Positions 1 to 7,989 of a DNA stretch of 31,514 nucleotides are shown here, one piece after another (the stretch's first letter is position 1; the number at the start of each line of letters is the position of its first letter). The notes beneath the pieces are model-generated. The model was not told where the DNA came from, searched no databases, and saw nothing but the letters and a program-made list of their open reading frames with translations. Source of the stretch: Ignavibacteria bacterium (GTDB lineage: Bacteria; Bacteroidota; Ignavibacteria; Tepidaquicellales; OLB5). A program made the position numbers and the translations under genes. The stretch spans positions 1-31,514 of the forward strand of contig JAUQWT010000235.1 of the NCBI GenBank assembly GCA_030835005.1. The letters are read 5' to 3'.

Positions 1-103
1 ACATCAAAGCATGGCTATTTGTTAAATGTTTTGCCGGCCTGAGTTACTAATACACTGAATTTGAGAAAGATATACAGGTTTTAAAAATAAAATTCAAAAA
101 GTT

Positions 104-760
104 TTGACCGCAAAGATAATTTCGCTCTTTATCATAATTGCAGCAATTGCGTTCAATACTATTATTTGCTACTCTCAGCAGGTCAAGAAAACAAACCTGG
201 AAATTCTGGAGCAGGATATTTCTACAGAGCTTGACAAATTTTTCTTTTACCCCGATGTGGACCGTGATGTGCAGTTTGTTTTTTTTGTTAGCTCAGCAAA
301 AAAAGATAAAGCTGAAAAGAAGTTCATTGAATCGGTTATAAAGAAAACCGCTTCGAAGAATAACCTGAAGATAAGCTTTTCCAAAGATGATTTGATGCTT
401 TCAGGTGACAGTATCTACAACATGGTTAAAATAGATGTAGTAAAGCTTAAGACAAGTTATCCAAGGATAACAAAGAACAAATTCTTGAGCGACAAATTCC
501 TGGAAAGAGAAATTACCTCAGAACTTGAAATAGAAATAAGCAGTAATTCAAGCGGACCGGTTGTTAAGGATAAGATCACAACTTCATATAAGGGTGAAAT
601 ACCGTATGATGATTACCGCCAGTTTGAAACAGAGGAATATAAATTTACACAGTCAATACCGCCAAACATCAGCTTCATTGAAACTATAATTTTTCCTGCA
701 GCAATAGTAATGGTTTCTGCAGTTGCTACTATACTATTTTTTACAATAAGATCTAAATAG
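104..760 (+). CDS. Exported membrane-anchored protein of unknown function
   Basis: I do not recognise a family. The 218-residue product starts with a hydrophobic signal-like segment (residues 4-24). A charged, probably extracytoplasmic middle follows, and a second hydrophobic segment near the C-terminus (about 193-214) ends in a short basic tail. That layout suggests a protein held in the inner membrane by its C-terminal helix, with or without signal cleavage. The only usable start is TTG at 104, since the frame is closed by stops at 56-58 and 62-64 and the next Met would remove the signal. The stop is 3 bases before bamD, so the two are probably co-transcribed and this protein may act in the envelope. 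Function is not assignable from sequence alone. Confidence 0.75.
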   Translation: MTAKIISLFIIIAAIAFNTIICYSQQVKKTNLEILEQDISTELDKFFFYPDVDRDVQFVFFVSSAKKDKAEKKFIESVIKKTASKNNLKISFSKDDLMLSGDSIYNMVKIDVVKLKTSYPRITKNKFLSDKFLEREITSELEIEISSNSSGPVVKDKITTSYKGEIPYDDYRQFETEEYKFTQSIPPNISFIETIIFPAAIVMVSAVATILFFTIRSK

Positions 761-763
761 AAA

Positions 764-1540
764 TTGAAAATAACAAAACAATTAGCTTTAATAGTCACAC
801 TGGTTTTCATGGCTCTTTATTTAACAGCCTGCGGCTCATCAAAATCAGATAAAAGTACAGACGACCCGCAGAAAGCTTTTGATATAGCAAAGAGAAAATT
901 CGACAGAGGCGATTATGTAGATGCCATTGAGGATTTTTCATTTATCAAGATCCGTTTCCCTGGAACGACAGTATCTGATAAGGTTCAGTACTATCTTGCA
1001 TACAGTTATTACCGCCAGAAGGAATATCTGCTTTCTGCATACGAGTTTGATAGTTTTCTGAAGAATTACCCGCTTAGTGAGCTCAATCCCGATGGAAAAT
1101 TCATGCTGGGAAATGCGTATTACGCTATGTCACCCAAATTCTCGCTTGACCAGGCATTTACAAAAGAGGCAATTTCAGAATACCTCTCATTTATAGAAGC
1201 ATACCCGCAGGATAAAAATGTCCCTGAAGCAGAAAAGAAGATAAAAGAACTCCGCAATAAACTGGCCTATAAAGAATTCTGGACTGCAGAGCTTTACATG
1301 AAATTAGATAATTACAAGGCAGCCTCGCTTTATTTCCAGGATGTTGTTGATGAATATATTGATTCAGACTGGGCTGATGATGCAATGGTGGGTCAAGCCG
1401 ATGCGTATATTAACGGAAAAAAGTATGACGACGCAAAGCGTGTACTTGATAAGTTTTACAAACTTTTCCCCAACAGCGACCAGAAATCCAAAGCAGACAG
1501 GCTTTACAGCAGGGCCAAAGAGCTGCAATCTTCGAAATAG
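764..1540 (+). CDS. bamD: Outer-membrane assembly lipoprotein BamD (YfiO family)
   Basis: BamD is the essential lipoprotein of the Bam complex, which folds beta-barrel proteins into the outer membrane. Here a hydrophobic signal ends in a lipobox, with Leu20-Thr-Ala before the lipidated Cys23. About 230 residues of TPR-like helices follow, with recurring patterns such as the FDIAKRKFDRGDY segment near residue 39 and further repeats up to the C-terminus. At 258 residues it has the normal length for the family. The start is TTG at 764; the next Met (residue 16) would destroy the lipoprotein signal. It lies 3 bases after the preceding envelope-protein gene and 17 bases before the thioesterase gene. 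BamA is not in this window. Confidence 0.88.
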   Translation: MKITKQLALIVTLVFMALYLTACGSSKSDKSTDDPQKAFDIAKRKFDRGDYVDAIEDFSFIKIRFPGTTVSDKVQYYLAYSYYRQKEYLLSAYEFDSFLKNYPLSELNPDGKFMLGNAYYAMSPKFSLDQAFTKEAISEYLSFIEAYPQDKNVPEAEKKIKELRNKLAYKEFWTAELYMKLDNYKAASLYFQDVVDEYIDSDWADDAMVGQADAYINGKKYDDAKRVLDKFYKLFPNSDQKSKADRLYSRAKELQSSK

Positions 1541-1557
1541 AATTACAGTATGACTAT

Positions 1558-2049
1558 ATGACAGAGTTAAAATCAAAGTTAATGAAGGATTCACAGGTTA
1601 CAATGGTTGAGCTTGTGCTTCCCAATGATACCAATATACTTAACAACCTTTTGGGCGGGCGGCTTATGCACTGGATGGATATTGCGGCAGCAATGGCAGC
1701 AGCAAGGCACTGCCATAACATAGCAGTAACCGCAGAAGTTGATGACCTTTCATTCCACGAACCTATCAGGCTTGGTAATATTGTATCCCTCAGGGCATCA
1801 GTTAACCGGGCTTTTAATACTTCTATGGAAGTTGGCGTTAAGGTTGAAGTAGAGAATTTCAGAACGGGAGAGAAGAAACACTCAAACAGCGCATATTTCA
1901 CTTTTGTGAGCATTGATTCCGAGACCGGTAAGAAAATGACTGTTCCGCAGATCATCCCCGAAACTGATGAAGAAAAAAAGTGGTACGAAGATGCCCTGAT
2001 CAGAAGGACTCAGCGCCTCAACAAAAAGCACGGGATATTTCATAATTAA
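1558..2049 (+). CDS. Hotdog-fold acyl-CoA thioesterase (YciA/ACOT type)
   Basis: A 163-residue hotdog-fold thioesterase that would hydrolyse acyl-CoA to free acid and CoA in the cytoplasm. The family signature is visible at residues 22-41: a Pro-Asn-Asp-Thr-Asn segment, then the Gly-Gly-Arg-Leu-Met turn, then Met-Asp, where Asp41 is the likely catalytic acid. The hotdog strand segment around residues 58-70 (the EVDDLSFHEPI region) is also typical. The C-terminus is charged and probably helical. The ATG at 1558 is 17 bases after bamD. The chain-length preference cannot be read from the sequence. Confidence 0.85.
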   Translation: MTELKSKLMKDSQVTMVELVLPNDTNILNNLLGGRLMHWMDIAAAMAAARHCHNIAVTAEVDDLSFHEPIRLGNIVSLRASVNRAFNTSMEVGVKVEVENFRTGEKKHSNSAYFTFVSIDSETGKKMTVPQIIPETDEEKKWYEDALIRRTQRLNKKHGIFHN

Positions 2050-2104
2050 GAGTAGCAAAAAAGAGCAAAGCGCTAATGAATCTGCAATTGAACCAAAAGG
2101 CACG

Positions 2105-2728
2105 ATGAGCGAAATCACACTTGAGGCAGTAAACCTTACAAAGAAATTTGACAGGAAGATCATTTTTGAAAACCTCAGCTTCCGCCTAACTGAAGGAAGC
2201 TCCGCTGCAATCACGGGCCGCAACGGCTCGGGTAAATCTACCCTGATTAAGATCATTGCGAACCTGTTATCACAAACCTCCGGCAGTTTAAAACTTCAGC
2301 TTAACGGCAGCAATACAAAAAAAGAGCATTTGTTCAGGCACATTGGGTTTGTATCGCCATACCTCAATCTTTATGATGAATTTTCGGGGTATGAAAACCT
2401 GAAGCTTGTTGCAGATATCCGCGGCGGCGGCCATGAGAATGTTGATACAGTATTAAAGAGGGTCGGACTGTTTGAAAGACGAAATGATATGCTTAAGATT
2501 TACTCATCCGGAATGAAGCAGCGCCTGAAGATAGCATTTTCTATTATGCATAATCCGGATATTTTGCTTCTGGATGAGCCGACAAGCAATCTTGATACTG
2601 AAGGAATAGGAGTAGTTGATAAGATCGCTGAAGAATATAAAAAAGACAGGATACTTATCATAGCAACAAATGATGAACATGAAAAATCATTATGCAGCAT
2701 CGAAATTAACCTGAATAAGAATGTTTAA
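2105..2728 (+). CDS. ccmA: CcmA-type ABC transporter ATPase (cytochrome c maturation)
   Basis: This is the ATP-binding subunit of the CcmAB transporter, which acts in c-type cytochrome maturation, where ATP hydrolysis drives release of holo-CcmE. Visible motifs are Walker A GRNGSGKST at 38-46, signature YSSGMKQR at 133-140 and Walker B ILLLDEP at about 153-159 followed by the D-loop SNLD. At 207 residues it is the short length expected for CcmA. The H-loop is unusual: the stretch IIATND has Asn189 where most ABC ATPases have His. The 3' end overlaps the membrane-subunit gene by 8 bases, which supports the CcmA assignment over a generic ABC ATPase. An AAAAGG stretch lies just upstream of the ATG. 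Confidence 0.8.
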   Translation: MSEITLEAVNLTKKFDRKIIFENLSFRLTEGSSAAITGRNGSGKSTLIKIIANLLSQTSGSLKLQLNGSNTKKEHLFRHIGFVSPYLNLYDEFSGYENLKLVADIRGGGHENVDTVLKRVGLFERRNDMLKIYSSGMKQRLKIAFSIMHNPDILLLDEPTSNLDTEGIGVVDKIAEEYKKDRILIIATNDEHEKSLCSIEINLNKNV

Positions 2729-3383
2729 ACAGGCGCTTTCCATATGTAAGAAAGATTTCAGTTCTGAGTTAAGAACGCGTTATGCCATAAACGCGCTGCT
2801 AATGTTCATAATAGTTGTTATATCGGTAATAAAATTTTCGCTTGGAGAAGAAAAGCTCTCCCCTGAAATGAATGCTGGAATGCTGTGGATAATTATATTC
2901 TTTTCTGCTTCCAACGGACTTTCGAGAGTGTTTGTTGCAGAAGAAGAGCGCGGAACTTCGCTTGTGTTGAAACTCACTACTGCTGCAAGTTCAGTGTTTC
3001 TTGGTAAACTGATATTTAATACAATATTAACATTTGTAATTAATTTCTTTATAGTAATCTTCTACGTATTGATAACCGATCTGGTTATTAAGAATACCGG
3101 TTTATTTACACTGATAATTACACTTGGCAATCTGGGACTTTCTTCGGTAATGACTATAATTGCGGCACTTATCTCTAAGGCAAGCTCAAAAGGAACACTT
3201 TATCCTGTGCTGTCATTTCCGCTGTTACTGCCGCTAATGCTTGCAGCAATCAGCGGCACATGGCTTTCTATTGAAGGAGTACCTTTTGAACAGGTTGCAG
3301 GAGAAGTTCAAATGATGGCTTCTTACACGGTTGTTGTTGTAACTGCCTCTTTTTTGCTGTTTGATCTTGTGTGGAATGATTAG
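2721..3383 (+). CDS. ccmB: CcmB haem-exporter permease (cytochrome c maturation)
   Basis: This is the membrane subunit of the CcmAB transporter. The 220-residue product has about six hydrophobic segments (roughly 22-42, 53-68, 93-125, 130-150, 158-176 and 198-217). After the second comes the cytoplasmic stretch FVAEEERGTSLVLKLT, a hallmark of CcmB, carrying the conserved acidic cluster and Gly-Thr. Its ATG lies inside the end of ccmA (8-base overlap), so the two should be made together. CcmC, CcmE and the rest of the haem-handling pathway are not present here. The following gene appears to have its own promoter, so the transcript probably ends in the 161-base gap. Confidence 0.85.
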   Translation: MFKQALSICKKDFSSELRTRYAINALLMFIIVVISVIKFSLGEEKLSPEMNAGMLWIIIFFSASNGLSRVFVAEEERGTSLVLKLTTAASSVFLGKLIFNTILTFVINFFIVIFYVLITDLVIKNTGLFTLIITLGNLGLSSVMTIIAALISKASSKGTLYPVLSFPLLLPLMLAAISGTWLSIEGVPFEQVAGEVQMMASYTVVVVTASFLLFDLVWND

Positions 3384-3450
3384 CAGGGCGCTTTATTTAT
3401 TCCTGATTACTGAAGAGCTACAAGAATACAATCACACGAAATATCAAACA

Positions 3451-3468
3451 GTGTAAAAATTTTTACAC
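3451..3468. promoter_or_regulatory. Perfect 18-base palindrome downstream of ccmB
   Basis: GTGTAAAAATTTTTACAC is identical to its own reverse complement. It lies 68 bases after the ccmB stop and about 22 bases upstream of the -35 box of the TPR gene. It could be a dimeric-regulator operator for that gene. A hairpin from it would have almost no loop and a weak AT stem, so a terminator role is less likely. No partner regulator is visible. Confidence 0.4.
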
Positions 3469-3489
3469 CCCCTTAATTTAAATATTAAC

Positions 3490-3518
3490 TTGACATATCG
3501 ACAAAAAAATTTTAGATT
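3490..3518 (+). promoter_or_regulatory. Sigma70-type promoter for the TPR gene
   Basis: A perfect -35 box TTGACA (3490-3495) is followed by a 17-base spacer and TAGATT (3513-3518), then G. The expected start of transcription near 3525 would leave a leader of about 20 bases before the ATG at 3545. No strong ribosome-binding site is seen in that leader. Confidence 0.6.
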
Positions 3519-3544
3519 GAATTAACAATAATTCAGATTTAATT

Positions 3545-4954
3545 ATGGGATTTTTTGACGACATCGACTTCGAGGAAGGCTCAAAAAGAAAGAACAGGGA
3601 TAAAGAAGAGCTAATAGCGGCTCTGCTGCGCAGAGGCGAGCGGGCTGTTCCCGATCTTGATATGGATGCAATTGATGATATTGTGAATTATTTGCTGGAA
3701 AAAAACCAGCACACAAAAGCGATTTCCTGCATTGATTCATTACTAGATTATTTCCCTTATTCAAATGAAATATGGCAAAGAAAAGCGATTATTTATGACC
3801 ATAAGGGTGACTATAAAAATGCGCTTGAGTGCTTCGATAAAGCTATAAACCTGAATCCGAGCGACGAAGAATCCCTTATCAATAAGGGTATTACATTAGA
3901 TAACTCAGGGTTGTTCTCAGAGGCTATAGAAAGTTTTGATTCTGTCCTCAATTTTGCACCTAATAATATTGATGCCCTTTTCAACAAAGGTTTAGTTCTT
4001 GAAAAATGCGACCGGTTTGAAGATGCCATCGTGTGCTTCGAAAAAATAATCACGCTTGAGCCCCGGCACAAAGATGCGTATTATGAACTGGGTTATTGTT
4101 TTGATTATATAGACAGGCTTGAGGATTCGCTGTATTCGTATGATAAGCACATTGAAATTGTACCGTTCAACTACAATGCCTGGTATAATAAAGGCGTTGT
4201 TTTGAGCAGAATGGGCAGGTACTTCCATGCAATTGAAAGCTACGAAATGGCTCTATCTGTCAACCCTAAATTCGGTTCTGCGTGGTATAATAAGGGCAAT
4301 GCATATGCAAGCCTTGGTATCCTCACCCGCGCAATTGAAGATTACAAAATTGCCCTTGGTTTCAACCGCAAAGATGTTTATGCGCTTTTCAACCTTGCCA
4401 GCGCATATGAGCAGATGAGCAGTTACAAAGATGCCATTGAAAACTTCACTAAGGCAATTTCAATAGATGCGGCGCATTATGAATCATACTTCGGGCGCGG
4501 CAACTGCTTTTACCAGCTTGAAGATTTCAATAAGGCACTCAGGGATTATGACAAGGCCGTAGAGCTTTTCCGTGAAAACGCTGAGTTATGGTACGCCAAA
4601 GCGGATGCAGAGTATAACCTGGGTAAAATTCCCGAGTCTATTTACAGCTATAGAAAAGTTTTGACTTTGAGCCCCGATTATCACCAGGCAGCATTGGATC
4701 TTGCTAATACATATATTGATATTGAAAAATATGAAGATGCTGACGGATTGTTAATTAAGCTTATTGGACTGAATACGGCCTGGGCAGAGCCATATTATTC
4801 CAAAGCAAAACTGTATTTTCTGCAGGCGGAAGTTGAGCTGGGAATTAAATACATAGAAATGGCATTCACAATAAATCCTGAAGACCGTTTTGAGTATGAT
4901 TTTGAAACCGATTGGGAAAAAGTTATGCAGTTTTTAATAAACAGGGATAACTAG
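3545..4954 (+). CDS. Cytoplasmic tetratricopeptide-repeat protein
   Basis: A 469-residue protein made almost entirely of 34-residue TPR units, about twelve of them from residue 40 to about 445. Units show the usual pattern (for example Ala-Trp-Tyr-Asn-Lys-Gly near 211-217 and 246-251, and Asn-Pro or Asp-Pro ends). Such stacks form a superhelical groove for protein binding. The first 25 residues are acidic then basic (FFDDIDFEEGSKRKNRDKEE) and do not look like a signal peptide, so it should be cytoplasmic. The partner is unknown. It has its own promoter and ends only 8 bases from the convergent ftsE stop, with no room for separate terminators. Confidence 0.85.
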   Translation: MGFFDDIDFEEGSKRKNRDKEELIAALLRRGERAVPDLDMDAIDDIVNYLLEKNQHTKAISCIDSLLDYFPYSNEIWQRKAIIYDHKGDYKNALECFDKAINLNPSDEESLINKGITLDNSGLFSEAIESFDSVLNFAPNNIDALFNKGLVLEKCDRFEDAIVCFEKIITLEPRHKDAYYELGYCFDYIDRLEDSLYSYDKHIEIVPFNYNAWYNKGVVLSRMGRYFHAIESYEMALSVNPKFGSAWYNKGNAYASLGILTRAIEDYKIALGFNRKDVYALFNLASAYEQMSSYKDAIENFTKAISIDAAHYESYFGRGNCFYQLEDFNKALRDYDKAVELFRENAELWYAKADAEYNLGKIPESIYSYRKVLTLSPDYHQAALDLANTYIDIEKYEDADGLLIKLIGLNTAWAEPYYSKAKLYFLQAEVELGIKYIEMAFTINPEDRFEYDFETDWEKVMQFLINRDN

Positions 4955-4962
4955 AAGAACTC

Positions 4963-5631
4963 TTACTCTTTAATTACAACATCAAGTACTTTTTTATCTT
5001 TTATCTGAAGCAGCCTCTTGCTCTTAAGTCTTCTGACAATATCATAATTATGAGTAGCTATAAAAACCGCAGTTCCTTTATAATTGATATTCAGCAGCAG
5101 TTTGATAATTTCAAAAGATACAAATGGGTCGAGATTGCCCGTTGGCTCATCAGCTATCAAAATATAAGGTTCATTAACAATTGCCCTGGCTATTGAAACA
5201 CGCTGCTGCTCGCCGCCGGATAGTTCATGAGGCAGCTTTTTGTATGAATCGAAAACTCCAACCTCATTAAGCACATTGAAAACCTTTTTCTTAATTACAT
5301 CCGGTTTCACCCCGGATAGATACAGCGGCAGTGCTACGTTTTCAAATACATCTCTATCATCCAATAGCTTGTAATCCTGGAAGACAAACCCTATTTTTCT
5401 TCTGAGCACCGGGATCTCCGGTTTTTTGATGTGTCGTGAATTGAATCCGTAAACAATAACCTCCCCATTTTGAGGAAATATTTCCATGTTTATCATTCTA
5501 AGCAGGGAAGTTTTTCCCGTGCCGCTTTCGCCAATGAGGAAAACAAACTCACCCTTATCTATCTTAAAAGATACATCCTGAAATAGTTCTTTGCTTGGAT
5601 ATGAAAACGTTATGTTATTGAATTCTATCAA
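4963..5631 (-). CDS. ftsE: Cell-division ABC ATPase FtsE
   Basis: FtsE works with the membrane protein FtsX to control peptidoglycan hydrolysis at the division site. The 222 residues match family length. Motifs: Walker A GESGTGKTS at 34-42, Q-loop FQD at 84-86 followed by the FtsE-typical YKLLDDRDVFENVALPL stretch, signature LSGGEQQR at 137-144, Walker B ILIADEP at 157-163 and an intact H-loop His194. The start is TTG at 5631, 6 bases after the pdxA stop, so it is the last gene of an M48-pdxA-ftsE unit. No ftsX follows, which is unusual. A LolD-type lipoprotein exporter ATPase is the main alternative, but the Q-loop region reads as FtsE. Confidence 0.82.
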   Translation of the reverse strand: MIEFNNITFSYPSKELFQDVSFKIDKGEFVFLIGESGTGKTSLLRMINMEIFPQNGEVIVYGFNSRHIKKPEIPVLRRKIGFVFQDYKLLDDRDVFENVALPLYLSGVKPDVIKKKVFNVLNEVGVFDSYKKLPHELSGGEQQRVSIARAIVNEPYILIADEPTGNLDPFVSFEIIKLLLNINYKGTAVFIATHNYDIVRRLKSKRLLQIKDKKVLDVVIKE

Positions 5632-5637
5632 CTGTTG

Positions 5638-6606
5638 TCAATTTTTATTGATTCTGTTTTTAACAATTTTATCCGCCCATTTTATGGCTTCTATGAGGCT
5701 CACCTCACTTGCAATGCCCCTGCCTGCAATATCAAATGCTGTTCCGTGGTCAGGTGAAGTTCTTACAAACTTTAGCCCTGCAGTAAAATTCGTGCCTAAG
5801 TGCCCTGCAATCATTTTGAACGGGATAAATCCCTGGTCATGATACATTGCAAATGTCATATTAAACTTATCATATGCCTTAGATGCAAAATATGCATCCG
5901 GAGAAAACGGCCCTGAGAGTTTTACATATTTGTTTTTTGAAGATACTTCCCTTAATGCAGGAGAGATAATTTTAATTTCTTCACTGCCTATTAAACCGCT
6001 ATCACCTGCGTGGGGATTCAACCCCAGCACACCAATTGAAGGCTTACCGATCTTCAGATCATTTCTAAGTGACTCTATACAAACACCAATTTTTCTTTTT
6101 AGCAGAGATCTGGTTATCATTCCTGCAACTCTGCTTAACGGCGGATGAGTTGTTGCAAATCCCATATTCAATTTATCAGATAGCATTACCATACATGTTT
6201 GTTGTGCTTTGCCAAGATCTGTTAGCATTTCAGTGTGCCCATCGTAATTAAATCCCCCAAGGTTAAGAGCAACTTTGGCTATTGGCGCAGTTACTATGGC
6301 ATCATACTCGCCGCATAAACACAGCTCAATTGCTGTTTGTATTGCCACCCCTGAAACATACCCTGAAACCGCAGATATCTTTCCGGGAGTGATCTTAACA
6401 TTTTCATCCGCAGCCGGAATAACATTAAAATCATTTGCATCAAGCTTTAATTTAAGGAGCTTTGAGTAAAACGCTAAGATAGAAAAGGGAGAAATAACTG
6501 TGATATCATATTTTTTCAAAAATGCGCGATTCTTAAGGGTTTTCAGAACAATTTCGGGGCCTATGCCGTTGATATCCCCTATCGTAATGAGAATTCTTGA
6601 TTTCAC
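5638..6606 (-). CDS. pdxA: 4-hydroxythreonine-4-phosphate dehydrogenase PdxA
   Basis: PdxA oxidises 4-phosphohydroxy-L-threonine with NAD in the DXP-dependent route to pyridoxal phosphate. The 322-residue chain carries the N-terminal GDINGIGPEI motif (10-19), YDGHTEML with His124, GLNPHAGDSG with His199 and the YHDQG segment with His256. Comparable histidines coordinate the divalent metal in the family. The likely start is GTG at 6606, since the first strand (residues 3-10) directly precedes the family motif. It lies 15 bases after the M48 peptidase gene and 6 bases before ftsE. Sequence and length are ordinary for the family. Confidence 0.93.
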   Translation of the reverse strand: MKSRILITIGDINGIGPEIVLKTLKNRAFLKKYDITVISPFSILAFYSKLLKLKLDANDFNVIPAADENVKITPGKISAVSGYVSGVAIQTAIELCLCGEYDAIVTAPIAKVALNLGGFNYDGHTEMLTDLGKAQQTCMVMLSDKLNMGFATTHPPLSRVAGMITRSLLKRKIGVCIESLRNDLKIGKPSIGVLGLNPHAGDSGLIGSEEIKIISPALREVSSKNKYVKLSGPFSPDAYFASKAYDKFNMTFAMYHDQGFIPFKMIAGHLGTNFTAGLKFVRTSPDHGTAFDIAGRGIASEVSLIEAIKWADKIVKNRINKN

Positions 6607-6621
6607 TAAGCAAATATAAAT

Positions 6622-7752
6622 TTACCGCGTGCCTTGTGCAAGGCATTCATTATAATACTGCTCGGCAGCATTTATTCTCCGCTTAATCGATGGATGTGAG
6701 CGAAACCAGAATTCCACAAGCTTATTCGGTTCATCATTTGAGAGATTCTGATCAGCAAGTTTCTCCATAGTTGATTTGAGTGAGTTAAGATCGCCTGTAG
6801 TTTCAAGAGCAAATCTATCGGCTTCAAACTCGAATTTTCGTGAAAGTGACGCACCAATAGGACTTGTAACAAAGCTAAACACTGCCGCAATTAGAGCAAG
6901 AAGCGGCAATGCGCTGATCTCGTACGGGTAGGTAAATCCGAAATAAGGCAGCAGCCACAGGTAAACCTTAGACATTATGAATAATCCTGCAAATGTGCCA
7001 ACCAGCGAAAACAGAATATTTTTCTTCATGTGCCCTTTTTTGTAGTGGCCAAGCTCATGTGCAAAGACGGTTTCAATTTCATCTTCAGAGAAAGTTTCAA
7101 GCAGTGTATCCCCTAGAATTATCCGTTTGGTTTTACCAATTCCCGTAAATGCTGCATTTGCTTTCTTTGTGTTTTTGCTCATGTTGAACTTATATATACC
7201 GCTTACTTTGAATCCGGCCTTATTGCATAACAACAATAGTTTCTCTTTCAATCCATCATTATCTAAGGCGGTGAATTTGTAGAACAGCGGGAATATCACA
7301 ACAGGCGCTATTTGCGCAAGAAGCATTGAATATCCCCACACGATACATGCTAAATACAGCCACCATAACTCATAGCTGGAAATTAGCCAGTAGAACAAAA
7401 ATGCAATTGGTGCACCGATTACTCCCCCAACCAAAGCGCCTTTAAATTTCTCGGATATCCATCCGAGAAATGTCTGATTGGAAAGTCCGTAAGTATGCTC
7501 AAGCCTGTAGCCGAAGAAATAATCAACCGGGAAAGAAAGAATTGAGCTGACCGCCCCGATAACAAGTCCGAATATTACCAGCGCAAGATAAGGATTAGAT
7601 GTAAAACTGTACGCAAACAATTCAAGCTTTTTGCTGTAGCCCAGCCACAAAAACAGTAGCAAGAGTACAAATGATACAATGCCTTCAGTGATCGAAACAG
7701 TAAGTTTGATCTTCTCGTACTGGCGCGCAAGCTGTTTTCTTTTTTCATCCAT
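6622..7752 (-). CDS. Integral-membrane M48 (Ste24-like) metallopeptidase
   Basis: A 376-residue membrane zinc peptidase of the CAAX-protease/Ste24 type. The zinc motif HELGH is at 232-236, with Glu308 of SRKFEFEAD as the third ligand. The closing RSHPS motif at 351-355 is typical of M48A proteins. There are about six hydrophobic segments (around 21-40, 55-74, 105-126, 129-157, 245-270 and 280-300). Bacterial members degrade or trim membrane proteins, but the substrate cannot be told here. It is the first gene of the leftward unit with pdxA and ftsE. It is divergent from the lipoprotein gene at 7990, with 237 bases between them. Confidence 0.88.
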   Translation of the reverse strand: MDEKRKQLARQYEKIKLTVSITEGIVSFVLLLLFLWLGYSKKLELFAYSFTSNPYLALVIFGLVIGAVSSILSFPVDYFFGYRLEHTYGLSNQTFLGWISEKFKGALVGGVIGAPIAFLFYWLISSYELWWLYLACIVWGYSMLLAQIAPVVIFPLFYKFTALDNDGLKEKLLLLCNKAGFKVSGIYKFNMSKNTKKANAAFTGIGKTKRIILGDTLLETFSEDEIETVFAHELGHYKKGHMKKNILFSLVGTFAGLFIMSKVYLWLLPYFGFTYPYEISALPLLALIAAVFSFVTSPIGASLSRKFEFEADRFALETTGDLNSLKSTMEKLADQNLSNDEPNKLVEFWFRSHPSIKRRINAAEQYYNECLAQGTR

Positions 7753-7957
7753 AAGTGCAAAAATACATTTATGAGTTAAGAATATAAACTCAATATTTTT
7801 CGTATAGTTCTATTTTCACCGCAATAGCAGGATTGGATAGTATCACTTAGAACACTGAACACAAAGCTTCTTTTTGATCAACATATACAGACATTCGTAG
7901 CGTGAATACTGATAAAAGACACACTGCATTTACATTTCGGATTCATAATAATTTCTA

Positions 7958-7965
7958 TATATTTG
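7958..7965 (+). promoter_or_regulatory. Candidate -10 element for the 7990 transcription unit
   Basis: TATATTTG fits both a sigma70 -10 (TATATT, 7958-7963) and the Bacteroidota TAnnTTTG element. It lies 25 bases before the ATG at 7990. The sequence 17 bases upstream (TTTCGG, 7935-7940) is a poor -35. The earlier in-frame TTG at 7963 falls inside this element, which argues against using it as a start codon. Otherwise I see nothing definite in the 237 bases between the divergent genes. Confidence 0.4.
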
Positions 7966-7989
7966 TTAAAATTAACAGAAAATCCGCAC

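Noticed and set aside
1..103. End of an upstream plus-strand gene
   Set aside because: Two frames are open from the left edge (stops at 42 and 50), but either tail is only about 15 residues and matches nothing I recognise.
7963..7989. Earlier in-frame TTG start for the amidohydrolase-like lipoprotein
   Set aside because: It lies within the likely -10 element and would put nine polar residues in front of a normal lipoprotein signal that begins at the ATG at 7990.
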